This document shows, piece after piece, positions 1 to 10,514 of a DNA stretch of 64,000 nt. The DNA comes from Dichetophora obliterata. Lineage: Eukaryota; Arthropoda; Insecta; Diptera; Sciomyzidae. Under the pieces are notes generated by a model. That model ran no database searches. It had not been told where the DNA came from and was given only the letters and a program-made list of their open reading frames with translations. The stretch spans positions 34,983,563 to 35,047,562 of the forward strand of contig OY986437.1 in assembly GCA_963920525.1 (NCBI GenBank), in the 5' to 3' direction. The position numbers and the translations under genes were made by a program. Position 1 is the first letter of the stretch; each line of letters opens with the position of its first letter.

Positions 1-1192
1 GCCTCCAACGCCTGTATATAATTCTAAATTACATTTGTACGGACATGGCCGCTTAAACGCTAATGACGTCTACCTTACACAGTAAGTGAAGATGGGAGTA
101 GATATGTACAAGATAGGAGAGAACAAAAAAATTACGCACAAAATTGAACGAAAATCCTCTACGGCAAAAACACAACAAAAACGAAAGAGAACACACTGAA
201 AAGAAGGAAATGAATTTAATTGTGAGCTTTTTAGATAAAGCAAGTTTGAAGAAGGCAACAACAACAAGTCTGTATAAAATCAATCATATAGCAGACTAGA
301 CAGCTTGTACCAGAAATCGCTAAATTTCCTTTTCAGTAGTCTTGAGTGATTCAGGTGTGACCAACTCACTATTAAAGCAATTAAAGTCTTATATGATTTG
401 ACACTGGTTCGAACAAATTCGTAAGAATTTTAACGTTCTCATCGGCCATTTAATCATACGACATTAAAGTAGTAGTTATTTTTAGATCAAGTCTTTAACT
501 CTATCAGGGTCCGAATTACAGCATCCGTGATCGAGCAAAATTACGAAGGGCACGACGAGACAAGTACCTATCAATCTTGTACAATTTTGCTCGATCATGG
601 ATGCTGTAATTCGGCTCCAGGGTTGCCGTCTGTTCTAGTTGCTTCTTATTTTTTCGATATTCATTGGAGTTCGACGAGTCTGCCGAAGTGCATCATAGCA
701 TTGAAACGAATTTTGCTTAGAAGAAGTTAGTGTTTAACTGAAAGGTGGCTATTTGCAAAGTCAAGTGTACAATTATTTATGACCTTGATCGAAATCGATC
801 AATTATTTTATATTAGTTAATTAATATGACTTTTATTAACCGGAAAAAAGTTTTATGCATAAAATAACTAAGTGTTATTAAACATTAATTCTGAAATGAT
901 CTTTAAAAGGTAATAAACTCGTTTAATAAATTGTTAAAATTACTGTCATACTATTAGTGGCGTTATTTGCTTTTGTTTGCTTCTTTTCGCTGTGTTCTCC
1001 TTCGTTTTCGTTGTGTTTTTGTCGTTCGATTTTCCTTTGTTCTCTACAATTTTGTGCTTATTGTTTTGTTCTCTTCTATTTTCTGCATACCTACTCCCAT
1101 CATCGCTTACTGTATAAGGTAGATGTCATCAGTGTTTTAGCGGCAATGCCCGAACAAATGTAATGCAGAATTGTAAACAGGAGTTGGAGGCC
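1..1192. mobile_element. Foldback/TIR element with arms of about 215 bp
   Basis: Bases 1 to about 215 are repeated in reverse complement at about 975-1192. Both tips read GCCTCCAAC and share blocks such as ACATTTGT, ATCTACC and GGGAGTAG, at roughly 80 percent identity by eye. The interior is unique A+T-rich DNA with one strong hairpin (511-614). No transposase is visible, so this is a non-autonomous foldback element. The left tip is at the window edge, so the element may begin earlier and no target duplication can be checked. Short open frames in each arm mirror one another and are by-products of the inverted repeat. Confidence 0.8.
511..614. repeat. Hairpin inside the foldback element
   Basis: A 32-bp arm at 511-542 (starting CCGAATTACAGCATCC) is repeated inverted at 583-614, with one or two mismatches and a 40-bp loop. 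It lies near the centre of the 1-1192 element, so that element is a nested double hairpin. Confidence 0.85.
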
Positions 1193-1206
1193 TCTGAGCT
1201 ACGTTT

Positions 1207-1887
1207 TATTTAAGGAAAAGGGGGGGGGTGGTAAGGTTTTAAAATTGTTTTTTTGAGAGTGTTGTGTAAAAATTTCAAGTAAATCGGAGCAAAACTAACG
1301 AAGATACAGCGTATCAAGCGACCGGCCCTCATACTGGGATGTTCGAGTATAACAAATTTTAAATCGATTTTCGCAAACATGTAATTTATAAAGTCGGTGA
1401 ACACCATTCCGAATAAACTACTTAGCCGATCATTTTAAAAATTTGTACACATATTGTACATACATAATATCAATCTTACAATAACAAATAGGTCGATTTT
1501 ATTGCCAAAAAATCGACATTTCAACTTTAAAATTATGCAAAAAATTTATTAATTGATAAAGTTAAAAAACTTTGGCGTCAATTGAGAGAGAAACTAATTA
1601 ACTGATCAAAACAATTTGTTTTTATGATTACAGATAATCCAGTGCTGAGGAATCTTGGTTACCGCAAATAAAATTTTTTCGAGGCACCAGCGGAGAACTG
1701 CAATTAATCCGTTATTTTTTTATATTTTTGTTCCAAAATTTTTTTAATTAGTCTTCAAATGTTGTATTATATTATACTAATTATGAAAATAAATCTAAAA
1801 TGCCAATGTGTTATTAAAAAATTCTTGAAAATAGGCCCTTTTCGATCGAACAAACTTTACCACCACCCCTCCCCCTTTAAGAAATAA
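1207..1887. mobile_element. Possible TIR element with G-rich ends
   Basis: The start (TTATTTAAGGAAAAGG then a G run and TGGTAA) matches the reverse complement of 1850-1887 (TTATTTCTTAAAGGGGG, TGGTGGTAA). The imperfect inverted repeat is about 30 bp. No coding sequence or clear target duplication was found in about 680 bp, so this is a tentative non-autonomous element. Confidence 0.4.
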
Positions 1888-2027
1888 TTGGTTACGTCAT
1901 GTGTCCATTTACCACTGGGAATGAAAAGAAAAATAATGTGAGCACAAACAAGATTTTTTTTCAGCTTAAAGTTCTGCATTACAATGTAATCACAGACAAA
2001 TTTTTACAAGCGAGTGGGTATCTACAA

Positions 2028-2050
2028 TCTATCTATCTATCTATCTATTT
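2028..2050. repeat. (ATCT)n microsatellite
   Basis: About six tandem copies of ATCT, read directly. Confidence 0.9.
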
Positions 2051-2537
2051 AACAACACTGAAAAAATTATGCACTGTTGTCGGGACAAAGGTTTTCACTG
2101 TTAAAATACTGTTTCAAGAAAGCATTTGACACAACAATGAATTCATTGCAATAACAATAAAGTCTTTACGCCAACAATTTTCAAGTTATTATGAATACAG
2201 TGGCGCTTTAATCGCAACAATGCGTAAGTTTTTCAGTTAATAAGAGAGTAAAAGTATTTCCGCCAAATACATAGTTGTTGTGCCAACAGCTTTTACTCTT
2301 AAAAAGTAATTCAAGATCGCAACTTTTGGAGTAATTATTTACGCCAACAACGGAAAATTGTTAGTTTATCCGAGAGTAAAACAGAAGTTTTTTCTTCTTG
2401 TGTGACGCATTTGAAATTCGTTGATTATTCATAGTCACCGCGTTCAAAAAGGTGTTGATTTAACGTTTGGTTATCAGTTTTAATAGTAGTGTATAAGTTT
2501 AATAAAGTGTTAAATGAAGGCTTTCATATGAATGTAA

Positions 2538-2687
2538 AAGGAATCCCTTTATCTGTTTCTGGAATGTGGCTCATCTACACAAGGCATTGCCATTTTGCCG
2601 GACTGCTACATGAGATCAACCGAGTTGCTGAAACAAATTCACATTCACGAAAGCGATGACATTTTCAAAAAAGGAGCTCTTCGTTGA
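2538..2687 (+). other. Unrecognised 49-codon open frame without a start codon
   Basis: The frame is open for 49 codons and ends in TGA at 2685-2687. The peptide has ordinary composition (it contains LPDCYMRSTELLKQIHIHES) rather than the low-complexity look of nearby frames. It starts just after a stop and has no ATG of its own. I do not recognise the family. It could be a decayed transposon exon or chance. Confidence 0.2.
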
Positions 2688-2821
2688 AATTAAATACGTA
2701 GATTTATTAAATACGTAGTACTTTCGCCAAAACTATGTTTCGAGGAGGAGATGGCTTAGGAGATTCACTTACCAGTGAAATTAAGTTTTGAATAACGGCG
2801 TGGCACCTCCCATATACAATC

Positions 2822-3072
2822 GCGTCGGAAGCGAATTTCATCTGGGGGGGCAGTACAAATGGGGGGGCAGTACAAATGGTGGTGCAAAAAAAGTTCACCA
2901 AAATTTCTTCACATGAAACATGAAGAAGAGAAAAAGAAGAGGAAAATATATAATACAAAAATATTATCGTTGTAAAAAAACTGATATTTTGAATAATTTT
3001 TCCTTTTAAATTGTTTATCTAGCTAAAAAAGTGGGGGGGCAACTGCCCACCTTGCCCCCCCGCTTCCGACGC
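2822..3072. mobile_element. MITE-like element with 12-bp TIRs
   Basis: GCGTCGGAAGCG at 2822-2833 is matched by CGCTTCCGACGC at 3061-3072, giving a 251-bp element. Inside the left end a 20-bp segment (poly-G plus CAGTACAAAT) is tandemly duplicated at about 2844-2880. Inside the right end a G run and a C run can pair around ACTGCCCACC. The G-rich subterminal region suits a hAT-type MITE, but I found no clear 8-bp duplication. Confidence 0.6.
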
Positions 3073-4387
3073 CAATGCCCATATAACTTCAATAGCTTAA
3101 ACTCGATATCCTGCCAATGATTAAAGCTAAAGCCTCCAGATTGGTAAAAAGAATGACTTCTATTAAACGCGTATCACCTTCCATACATCTCCAAAAGCAA
3201 AAACTTGCTTTTTCTGAAATTGACTTTCCGATTGAGTTCAAACTTGTAGCATATGTTTGGCCTGCTGCTTGTTGTGCACATAGTGCAAAATATTTGCAAT
3301 AGATGACGCTCAACTACGAAATTTAACAATACCGAATAACTTGACACATATGAAAGCTAGGACTTTAAAATATAAATCAAAGGTGTTCTCAATGTCACAG
3401 TCGCACAAATAATATAAGTGGTATAGGGCAATGGGGCGTGGAACTTCCCATACAACTTCAGCACCTTAAACACAAAATTTTCTGAAAGTTTAAGCCTTCA
3501 AGTTGAGATGTACTATGATTTTTATAGAAACTAATCACCACAAAATATGTGCGAGATTAAAAAAGAGAATGTGTCAACACCCATACAATGCCATTGTAAA
3601 GGCCAAATTTTTGGGCTTTTAGTAATTGTGTGGTTTATAAAATTATTGAGAGAGTTACATAATAGCTTACACATGAACCAGGCTTTTTTGAAACTTTTTG
3701 AATTTTAACTATGTATTCTACAATTTTTGTTTTAACCAAATTTTCCATCTTGAAGTTATTGTCATATTGAAAAGGCAAACGGATTTTTGGAAAAATTTCC
3801 ATTGGTGCTTTATCAGCTTGCTTTCTGTTGGTGCGAATTCCAACTAGTGTCTCAAATTAGTGACACAATGCAAGGAAACACCAAGTTCGAAAACATTTCA
3901 TAAAAGAAAAAGCTATAAACCAGAAAAATTTCGCAAAACTATCGCTAATTGCCAAACTCCAGTTTGCGGTTCAGTGTGTTATGTTTGTTAATAACTTTTA
4001 ACATTCCAATAAGCATGTGTGCAAGTATGTGTGCATTATTGCTCTGTTCAAACATATCAATGAAATAAGGTTAATTATAAAATAGCTAATACAAAAAAAC
4101 AAATAACTCATTATCCTGCAAAGTGACTGTTTACTTTAATATTAATTTAATTGGATATTTGAGGTTTATGCAAAATGCAATTAATTAAAAAAAAAATAAA
4201 AATTTCTATCAGATATGTTTTGCCACTTCAAATTACATTTATATGCGCTACTCTGAAAGAGAGAATATCTTAAAGACCTTACATTGCCGGTTGTTGGGAG
4301 GAAATTAAATTTGCATTAAAAGCACTGCTCCACAAAATTCCAAAAATGTTCTGAATTGAAAGTTCGAACAGTCAATTTAGATGTAAG
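3073..4387. other. Gene-free stretch, nothing recognised
   Basis: A+T-rich sequence with overlapping short open frames on both strands at about 3090-3310 that match no family I know. I see no terminal repeats, tandem arrays or RNA genes. Confidence 0.5.
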
Positions 4388-4904
4388 TTGGGACTCTAAC
4401 TTCAAATATCAGCTTAAAAAAATTATTCTGTTATACCGTTTTTAAGTTATCGATAGGTTAGTATTTTTAGTGAATTTCGAAAAAGTGTTCCTACATTATT
4501 GCAAATAAGACACGTTTTTATGAATTGATTTAAATAAGTACTATATTTAATTAGAGGTAATTGACATACCTTTCATTTGTTGCAACATTATATTCCAATT
4601 GGATAAACATCTTATGCTCTATTAATTAAAACATTTGAATTTTTTTATTTTGTTTCTAAAAATTTTCATTAATTGGAACATAAGTTTTCTTACAAAGTTA
4701 TCAGAACTAAAGAAATTAAATTGGTTCATAATTTTATTTTAAAGTATGTTCTATTACGAAGAAAATGACACACAACTCTTAAAAATCTGTCTCGAAATTC
4801 AAAAGTAATGACTTCCGAAGTAAAAATGCAAAAATATTTTTTTTTTTCAAATTTTATGTTTAAGCAGCTTAAGCATAATCTTACATATCAACTACTTCTT
4901 TATG

Positions 4905-4990
4905 TATAATGAAACGAAGGCTGAACGTCGTGAAAGAGACGAGCAAAAAAATGTGGAAAAATGTATTGCTTACCGTGTCTTGAAAAAAAA
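4905..4990. repeat. Half copy of the 29.2-kb foldback repeat
   Basis: The segment containing GAAACGAAGGCTGAACG and GTGAAAGAGACGAGC recurs at 29236-29352, where it forms both arms of a short hairpin. Only one arm is present here. Confidence 0.55.
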
Positions 4991-5519
4991 AAAACATCCA
5001 AAACGGTTCGATAGATAACTCAAAATTTATTGCTTCAATTTTAATGAATCTTATTGCATTTTGTTCCTAGTTTTGTCCTTTAAGCATCCCACCTAAATTC
5101 AAGTACCTATTTCCTTTTATTTTCTTTCAAATGACAAAAAAGCGCGCAAAAATCTATTTTTTTTTAACTTTTTACTCAAACTTTCACCATAATTTCAAAA
5201 AAATCCCCCGGGGGTCGTTCGTAGGTGGGATGCTCAATTATTGACCTGTACTTTAAAATGACATTTAATTTGTTTGTGTCAGATATATGGGAAAGGCCAT
5301 ATCCATCGAACAGTTTGGGATATTTGTTTTTTTTTTCAATTTCATTTTTAGCGACCTCTATAAAAAGCCAAAAAATTGCTAAAAAAATTATTAAAGTAGT
5401 TTTTATGTACAATAACCCGTATAAATTTCAAAAAAATATAACAACTCCTTGTGCCTCAAAACAAAATGTTTGAAACAATCTACTGTTTTACTCTTTTTAC
5501 ACGTATAATAAATAAAAAA

Positions 5520-5848
5520 ATAAACTGGCCATTTCAGCCCTTGGAAGGGCTTTGACCTAGCTTTTATTGATCAATTGTATTGTGCGCGTTATTAAATGTT
5601 TGATCACAAATGACCGAGAACTGGACCTACGTATTTTATGCCGACTCCGAACGGCTTATGTTCTCAAGAAGCTTTAGATGGCAATTTTTACTCTCTGAGG
5701 TTTGCCATTGTCTGCAGAGAGGTGACAACCGAACAGAAAAATTAATTCAATTGAAAAAACTTTCTGTCTGAGCTGGAATTGAACCCGGGCTACCGCGGTT
5801 CCTTAGCTTAGCGGCCACGCACTCTACCCATTAGGCTACGGTCGCCAT
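5520..5848 (-). mobile_element. tRNA-derived SINE, minus strand
   Basis: Read on the minus strand, the unit starts near 5848 with a tRNA-like head: an A box (TAGCCTAATGGGTAGAGTG) and a B box (GGTTCAATTCC). It continues into a body containing AACCTCAGAGAGTAAAAATT, GCCGTTCGGAGTCGGC and GTAGGTCCAGTTCT. I recognise this body type from repetitive SINE sequences of tephritid flies (from memory, no search). It is not a working tRNA, because the acceptor and T stems do not pair. RNA polymerase III would have transcribed it. Confidence 0.7.
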
Positions 5849-6249
5849 GTATATATTACACGTATATTATACCTTAAAAGCTTTTTTCTCGAAACGTTTT
5901 TTAGCCCGGGTGTTTTAAGAAATTCTATCGAATCGATTGAACTGAAATATGAATACGTTATTTTATACGGCAATGGCTCTCGCAGTTAGCAGAAGTTTAC
6001 ATTTTAAATAATTTTTCCCTATTTTTCCCCGATTTTCTAAAAAAAAACACGACTTTTGAAAACTTCTGTATAGAATTCCGCCATTTCGTTATATTTTAAT
6101 GAAAATGTTTAAATCTGCATATAAAAAATTTGAAAAGATTGTATTTAATTTTTTTATAAAAAAAAATTACGAAGGAAACCTTTAGGCCGGAGCACTGGAC
6201 TACATCCTTAAGTAAGCTCAAAATAAAAATTAACAGAAAGATGACATTA

Positions 6250-6432
6250 AAAGAAATTATTCGATCTTCTTCGACTCTTATTTTTACTTTGATCTGTTTC
6301 TCTAATGAAAAACCATGCGTAGTCGCCAATCATGGACTCGTTCCAGGAGCCAGTGTATCGGCGCTCTATATTTTTCATTTCCTGGTGAAATCTTTCTCCA
6401 TACTCATCGCTTTCATAACCAAGATTCGGAGG
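6250..6432 (-). pseudogene. Relic of an arthropod repeat-associated protein (C-terminal part)
   Basis: On the minus strand one frame reads PPNLGYESDEYGERFHQEM, then an IERRY-x-G-x-W-N segment, then SMIGDYAWFFIRET and a basic tail. I know this pattern (PPNLG, GERFHQ, ERRYxGxW, GDYxWFLIRE) from many arthropod genomes, where it ends a repeated, probably transposon-borne protein that I cannot assign to a named superfamily. Just upstream on this strand, CAAGGTAAGT resembles a splice donor. It lies between the arms of the 4388-7010 inverted repeat and may be part of that element. A second relic is at 30303-30420. Confidence 0.5.
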
Positions 6433-7109
6433 GAAAAATATTGTTTATTTCAAAACAAATACTTTATAGATATACTTACCTTGTACAGCCTAATGCGTTT
6501 CTATAAAGTCAAGATTTAAGTAGTTTTGTATTAATCGATTTTATAATCGATTTTTTTTATTTTTTAACTCAGGTAGTTTTTACACTTGTATTTAGTGACA
6601 GATTTTTTAGAGTTGTATGTTATTTTCTTCGTAATAGAACAGACTTTAAAATAAAATTATGAAACCATAAAATGTCTTTTAGTTTTATAACTTTGTAAGC
6701 AAACTTATTTTCCATTTTATGAACATTTTTAGAAAAAAAATAAAAAATTCAAATGTTTTAAAAAAAATAGAACCTAAGGTGCTTATCCAATTGGAATATA
6801 ATGTAGTTATTAATGAAAGGTATCTCAAGTATCTTTAATTCAAAATACTATTCATTTAAATTAATTCATAAAAACGTGTTTTATTTGCAATAACATTGCA
6901 ATAACCTCTTCGAAATTCACTAAAAATAATAAACTATCGATAACTTAAAAACGGTGTTACAAAATTATTTTTTAACCTAATATTTGGAATCAGCGTCCTG
7001 TTTTAAATAAGGATTGCCTAATGTTTAACCCAGATCAAAATGCCTGTCGCATAGTGTAGTTTATTGTTAGTGATTGCCACCCGAAAATTTTATGCTTGTA
7101 ACATCTTAG

Positions 7110-7580
7110 GTGAATACAAAATATCGAAAAAAGAGAAGCAACGTCGAGAAAGATTTAGTAATTTTTTTTGAATCTCATTCTGATTGGACAAAAGCGAAGA
7201 TTGCTTCTCATTTTGTTGAAGAAGGAATCAATCGCCGAACCATCTACAACATCTTTGCAACGTATGCTTTCAGAAAGACCAAATGCAGAAAAGCTAGCTC
7301 TGGTAAAAGATGCACATTAAATGGTTCTGCGACAAGGTCTAAGCTAAGTCGAATAACTGATGGAAGAGTGGCAAAATCGTACAAAGAGTTAGGGAAAAAA
7401 ATTTGAATTGATGGCAAAACAGTGAAGAAATATCTTCTATCAATGGGAATCCAAAAAACGTCAAGAAAAAGTAAGCCAATGGTGTCGGAAGTCCAATGGT
7501 GTCAAAAATATCCAAAAAGTACGTCTGACAAATTTGGTTAAAAATATTTTTTCCGCACAAAATGATATGATGTATCGGCA
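7110..7580 (+). pseudogene. maT-type mariner transposase, N-terminal fragment
   Basis: The first 98 codons encode a basic helix-turn-helix region (WTKAKIASHFVEEGINRRTI) followed by a SYKELGKKI segment, typical of the DNA-binding half of maT (DD37D) transposases. The frame then meets a stop. Homology continues with stops and shifts to about 7580 (YLLSMGIQKTSRK, then RLTNLVKNIFSAQND in another frame). There, mid-protein, it is cut by the foldback element. The matching C-terminus is at 9400-9685. The fragment is inactive. Confidence 0.65.
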
Positions 7581-7650
7581 TTCATATTCAGAATTTTAAG
7601 TAAAACTTATTAACTACATAAGTATGCATTCAATGAATGCAAAATTGATT

Positions 7651-8826
7651 TAAGGGTGGTTAAATTTTAAGGGCCAATGTTAAATGTGAACCACACCTAA
7701 ACGTCCAGTTTTTTCTGTATTTAATTTGACATTTCTCAATTTCAGACTAATTCAATTTGAACCATGGAAAGATACTCAATCGAGCAGCGCATAAAAGTTA
7801 TTCAGGCTTATTATGAAAATGGACGTTCAAATCAAAATGCATATCGTGCACTTCGTGATTTTTTCGGTCAATTTAATCGTCCAAATGTGCGTACAATCGC
7901 AAAAATTTGAGCAAACCGGGTCTGTAGGAGATGTGAAAATACCATTACAGCTCTCACGCTCGTCGTTGATAAACATTATGCATAAAAACTTGCATTTACA
8001 CGCTTACAAGGTGCAATTGACTCAAGAACTAAAGCCTCGTGACCATTTCAAGCGTCATCAATGGTCAGAATGGTGGCAAGAAATGGCAACAGTGGATGAT
8101 CAATTTTCGAAGAAAATCATCTTCAGTGATAGGCACATTTTCACTTCAGTGGATTCGCCAATAAGCAGAATTGCCGTATTTGGGCGAATGATAATCCAAT
8201 AGTGATTGTCGAAAAACCAATGTACCCACAAAGAGTGACTGTTTGGTGCGGTTTATGGGCTGGCGGCATCATAGGGCCGTATTTTTTCCAAAATGAGGCC
8301 GGTCAGGCAATTACTGTGAATGGTGTTCGCTATCATGAGATGATAACGAATTTTTTATGGCCCGAATTGGAAGATAAGGATGTGTACGATATGTGGTTTC
8401 AACAGGAGGGCGCCACTTGCCACACAGCTAACGAAACAATGGCTCTTTTGTGCGACAAATTCAATGGCCGTGTTATCTCACGAGGTGGCGATGTCAATTG
8501 GCCGCCAAGATCATGTGATTTGACACCGTTAGACTTCTTTCTTTGGAGTTATTTGAAAGAAAAGGTGTATGTCGATAAGCCAGCAACAGTTGAAGAGGTA
8601 AGGGATGAGACAGTTGGGCACATTAACGGTATAGAACCTCAATTACGTCTCAGCGTCATCGAAATTTGGACCAGCGGATGGAGGTGTGCCGCTTGGCCAA
8701 TATTTTGCTCCATACATAATTTAACCATACCAATATTATCATAATAAAAAGAAATGTCAATAATTTCCTAAATAATTTGTGTTTATTCAAAATCAACATC
8801 GGCCCTTAAAATTTAACCACCCTTTA
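7651..8826 (+). mobile_element. rosa-like (DD41D) mariner element
   Basis: Imperfect TIRs of about 28 bp (AGGGTGGTTAAATTTTAAGG at 7653; its reverse complement ends near 8824) are flanked by TA on both sides, the target duplication of Tc1/mariner elements. The 1.17-kb body carries one broken transposase gene on the plus strand. Coding identity to a consensus looks high, so this is one of the younger insertions here. Confidence 0.85.
7764..8744 (+). pseudogene. DD41D (rosa-like) mariner transposase, broken
   Basis: The enzyme would cut and join DNA through a DDD triad. The start ATG at 7764 opens a helix-turn-helix (RYSIEQRIKVIQAYYENG). The frame stops at about 7910, and an overlapping frame (7813-8202) carries FEQTGSVGDVK, SRSSLINIMHKNLHLHAY and the first aspartate in KKIIFSD. 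A second shift near 8150-8200 leads to 8202-8744, with VTVWCGLWAGGIIGPYFFQN, WFQQEGATCHTA and NWPPRSCDLTPLDFFLW. From the E of QQEGA to the last D are 41 residues, hence DD41D. That E replaces the expected catalytic aspartate. About 35-40 residues look deleted after SVGDVK. Frameshifts plus the lost aspartate make it inactive. Confidence 0.85.
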
Positions 8827-8949
8827 TAAATAAAATTTTTAATTCACATTCATTTAAAAGAAATGATTAATTATTCATTTTAATTATTCATTTTCGTTAT
8901 TCAGAATAATGCATAACTTTTTTTTTTGTAATACATCATCATTTACATA

Positions 8950-9185
8950 CACAATAACAGATGAATAATGAATAAAAAATTAATAATGATTAAAAATGAA
9001 TAATAAATAAAAAATGAATAATGAATTAAAAATGAATAATGAATTAAAAATTAATATTGAATAAAAAATGAAAATTAAATAACAAATGAATAATGAATAA
9101 AAAATAAATAATGAATAACAAAAGAATATTGAATAAAAAAAATGAATGACGAATAAAAAATGAATAATGAATAAAAAAAAAGAAT
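8950..9185. repeat. GAATAATGAATAAAAAAT low-complexity array
   Basis: An imperfect tandem array of 9- to 18-bp units made of GAATAA and AAAAATGAATAA, forming the core of the foldback element. Its counterpart is at about 13680-13865. Long minus-strand frames over it (rich in F, I, L and S) are artefacts. Confidence 0.85.
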
Positions 9186-9399
9186 AACTGAAAATTCTGA
9201 ACTGCTTTGTGAAATGCATTCTTTGTGAATTTCATTCAAATGAATAAAAAAAATGATTAATTATTCTGAATAACGGAAATGAATAATTGAAATGAATAAT
9301 TAATCATTTTTTTTTTAAAAAGAATGTGAATTAAAAATTTTATTTATAAATCAATTTTGCATTCATTGAATACATACTTATTCGTTATTCACTGATTAC

Positions 9400-9685
9400 T
9401 GTCAACAGAGCTTAGAAGCTATAGATACGCTCCGAAAACCTTATGTACATAAGGAGAATAACCCTCCCAACGTGTCGCAACTTTGTCCAATCGAAGACTT
9501 TTGGGCTAATCTTAAACGAAGAGTATATGCCAATAACTTTCGGCCCAAAACCACGAAAAATAAAAACGGAGCTTATCAAAGTGCCAACATCGGTATTTAC
9601 AGGTTCAATGGCAAAAGTTCCTCTAAATTGCCGCAAGGCCGCACGCATTGGGCCCAATTTTTTCCTGCATGAACTTTAAGTTTAT
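9400..9685 (+). pseudogene. maT-type mariner transposase, C-terminal fragment
   Basis: One frame gives LRKPYVHKENNPPNVSQLCP followed by IEDFWANLKRRVYANNFRPK, the end of the mariner catalytic domain; maT elements have NPPNVPQxRPIExFW here. A shift near 9545 moves to another frame (ELIKVPTSVF, VPLNCRKAARIGPNFF), matching the maT C-terminal tail. It continues the fragment at 7110-7580 and cannot be functional. Confidence 0.75.
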
Positions 9686-9779
9686 AGGTTTAGTTTAAAA
9701 AAAAATTTATCAAATTATATACTTTTTTAACCTTTAATACAGTTTCCAAATTTGTGCAAATTTCATTTCGCATACGTTA

Positions 9780-10511
9780 TTAGTAACAAAAATTTCAAAA
9801 CAACATAAGAAAATGTTCCAACTAAGGCTAGTTTGTCTTTCAAAAAACTCTCCTAAGCTGATGGTAGCGCTACCAGCATAGCGAAAATGCCTACTGTTTT
9901 CATTTCAATTGATATTTTTGTTAGTATTATCGCTAGTGCGCTATGTAGCATTGCATTTAGTAGTTTATTTAAATGTTAGTTTTCAATACCAACATAATTA
10001 GATAATAAAATTATTTAATTGCTGATTTAAAATATCTGTAGATTTTATTTAATGCAACCGCGGGCAGCCTCAATATTAATGAATTAGCATACAAATTGTA
10101 CAACAATAACAACTAAACATAATCCATTATAAACAAGTGATTAACGCTTTTAAGCACGTTTTTAATATGTTAATTAAATGGCTTTTGCAAAAAAGCGAGT
10201 TCAATGAAGGGGTATACAAATTAACTACATACTGTATGTTTATAAAACCTCGATGTTGTGGCAAATCTTATAAAAATGTAGAAGCGGTTATTAAGTTGAA
10301 ATAAAGTATAGACAACAAAAATTTAATTACAAAAGCTTTTTTGACTTAAGCTTGTGGGTACTTCAGGAAGCTATTTAAAAATGAATTTTCCATATTGACA
10401 GTAAAGAGCCATAATAATAATATGCAATATACTTATGTATATAATCACTTTGAATATGTCAAAGTCGATTCGTAAAGGAGGATAAATTTAATATTTTGCT
10501 TAATGTTTCAA
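9780..10511. other. Gene-free stretch
   Basis: A+T-rich sequence with nothing coding. The only clear structure is a 12-bp perfect palindrome, GGTAGCGCTACC, at 9863-9874. Confidence 0.5.
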
Positions 10512-10514
10512 TAA

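Larger units (their letters stand above)
1888..2821. other. Gene-free stretch with decayed short repeats
   Basis: It holds an ATCT microsatellite at 2028-2050. At about 2050-2400 there is a decayed set of short repeats built on CGCCAACAA and GAGAGTAAAA on either strand, probably the remains of a non-autonomous element. One 49-codon open frame is listed separately. Confidence 0.5.
4388..7010. repeat. Large inverted repeat, two arms of about 420 bp
   Basis: The left arm (about 4388-4810) matches the reverse complement of about 6580-7010. Shared landmarks in order are AAGTTATCGATAG, TTAGTGAATTTCGAA, ACACGTTTTTATGAATT, ATATTCCAATTGGATAA, TTCATAATTTTATTTTAAAG and TTCTATTACGAAGAAAAT. The arms have diverged to roughly 80 percent. 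The intervening 1.8 kb holds a SINE and a decayed ORF. It is either one foldback element with insertions or two inverted copies of one element; no transposase belongs clearly to it. Confidence 0.75.
7580..9405. mobile_element. Foldback element, copy 1 (AATGAATAA-rich core)
   Basis: The left end (ATTCATATTCAGAATTTTAA, then CATTCAATGAATGCAAAATTGA) is repeated inverted near 9340-9405. Both arms then run through AATTTTTAATTCACATTC, ATGATTAATTATTC and CGTTATTCAGAATAAT, so the TIRs are about 150 bp or more. The core is an imperfect GAATAATGAATAAAAAAT array. A rosa-like mariner has jumped into the left arm. Copy 2 (13635-14099) is shorter and has a readable 9-bp target duplication; here the right tip has diverged and I found none. 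Long TIRs with a 9-bp duplication suggest a Mutator-like origin (inference). Confidence 0.7.
7020..9780 (+). mobile_element. maT-type mariner relic, split by nested insertions
   Basis: The N-terminal helix-turn-helix part lies at 7110-7580 and the C-terminal catalytic part at about 9400-9685, both on the plus strand. Between them sits a foldback element (about 7580-9405), itself split by a rosa-like mariner. About 150 residues of the middle are missing. I could not identify the terminal repeats, so the outer limits are approximate. Confidence 0.65.

Noticed and set aside
53..283. Frames at 53-283 (minus) and 957-1163 (plus) with similar peptides
   Set aside because: They are the two TIR arms of the 1-1192 element read in opposite directions; low-complexity F/L/S-rich peptides.
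5760..5848. A true tRNA gene here or at 16430, 20201 and 40345
   Set aside because: A and B boxes are present, but the acceptor and T stems do not pair, and at least two belong to SINE-like repeats.
8980..9235. Long F/I/L/S-rich frames here and at 13669-13923
   Set aside because: Product of the GAATAA low-complexity array, which lacks stop codons on one strand.
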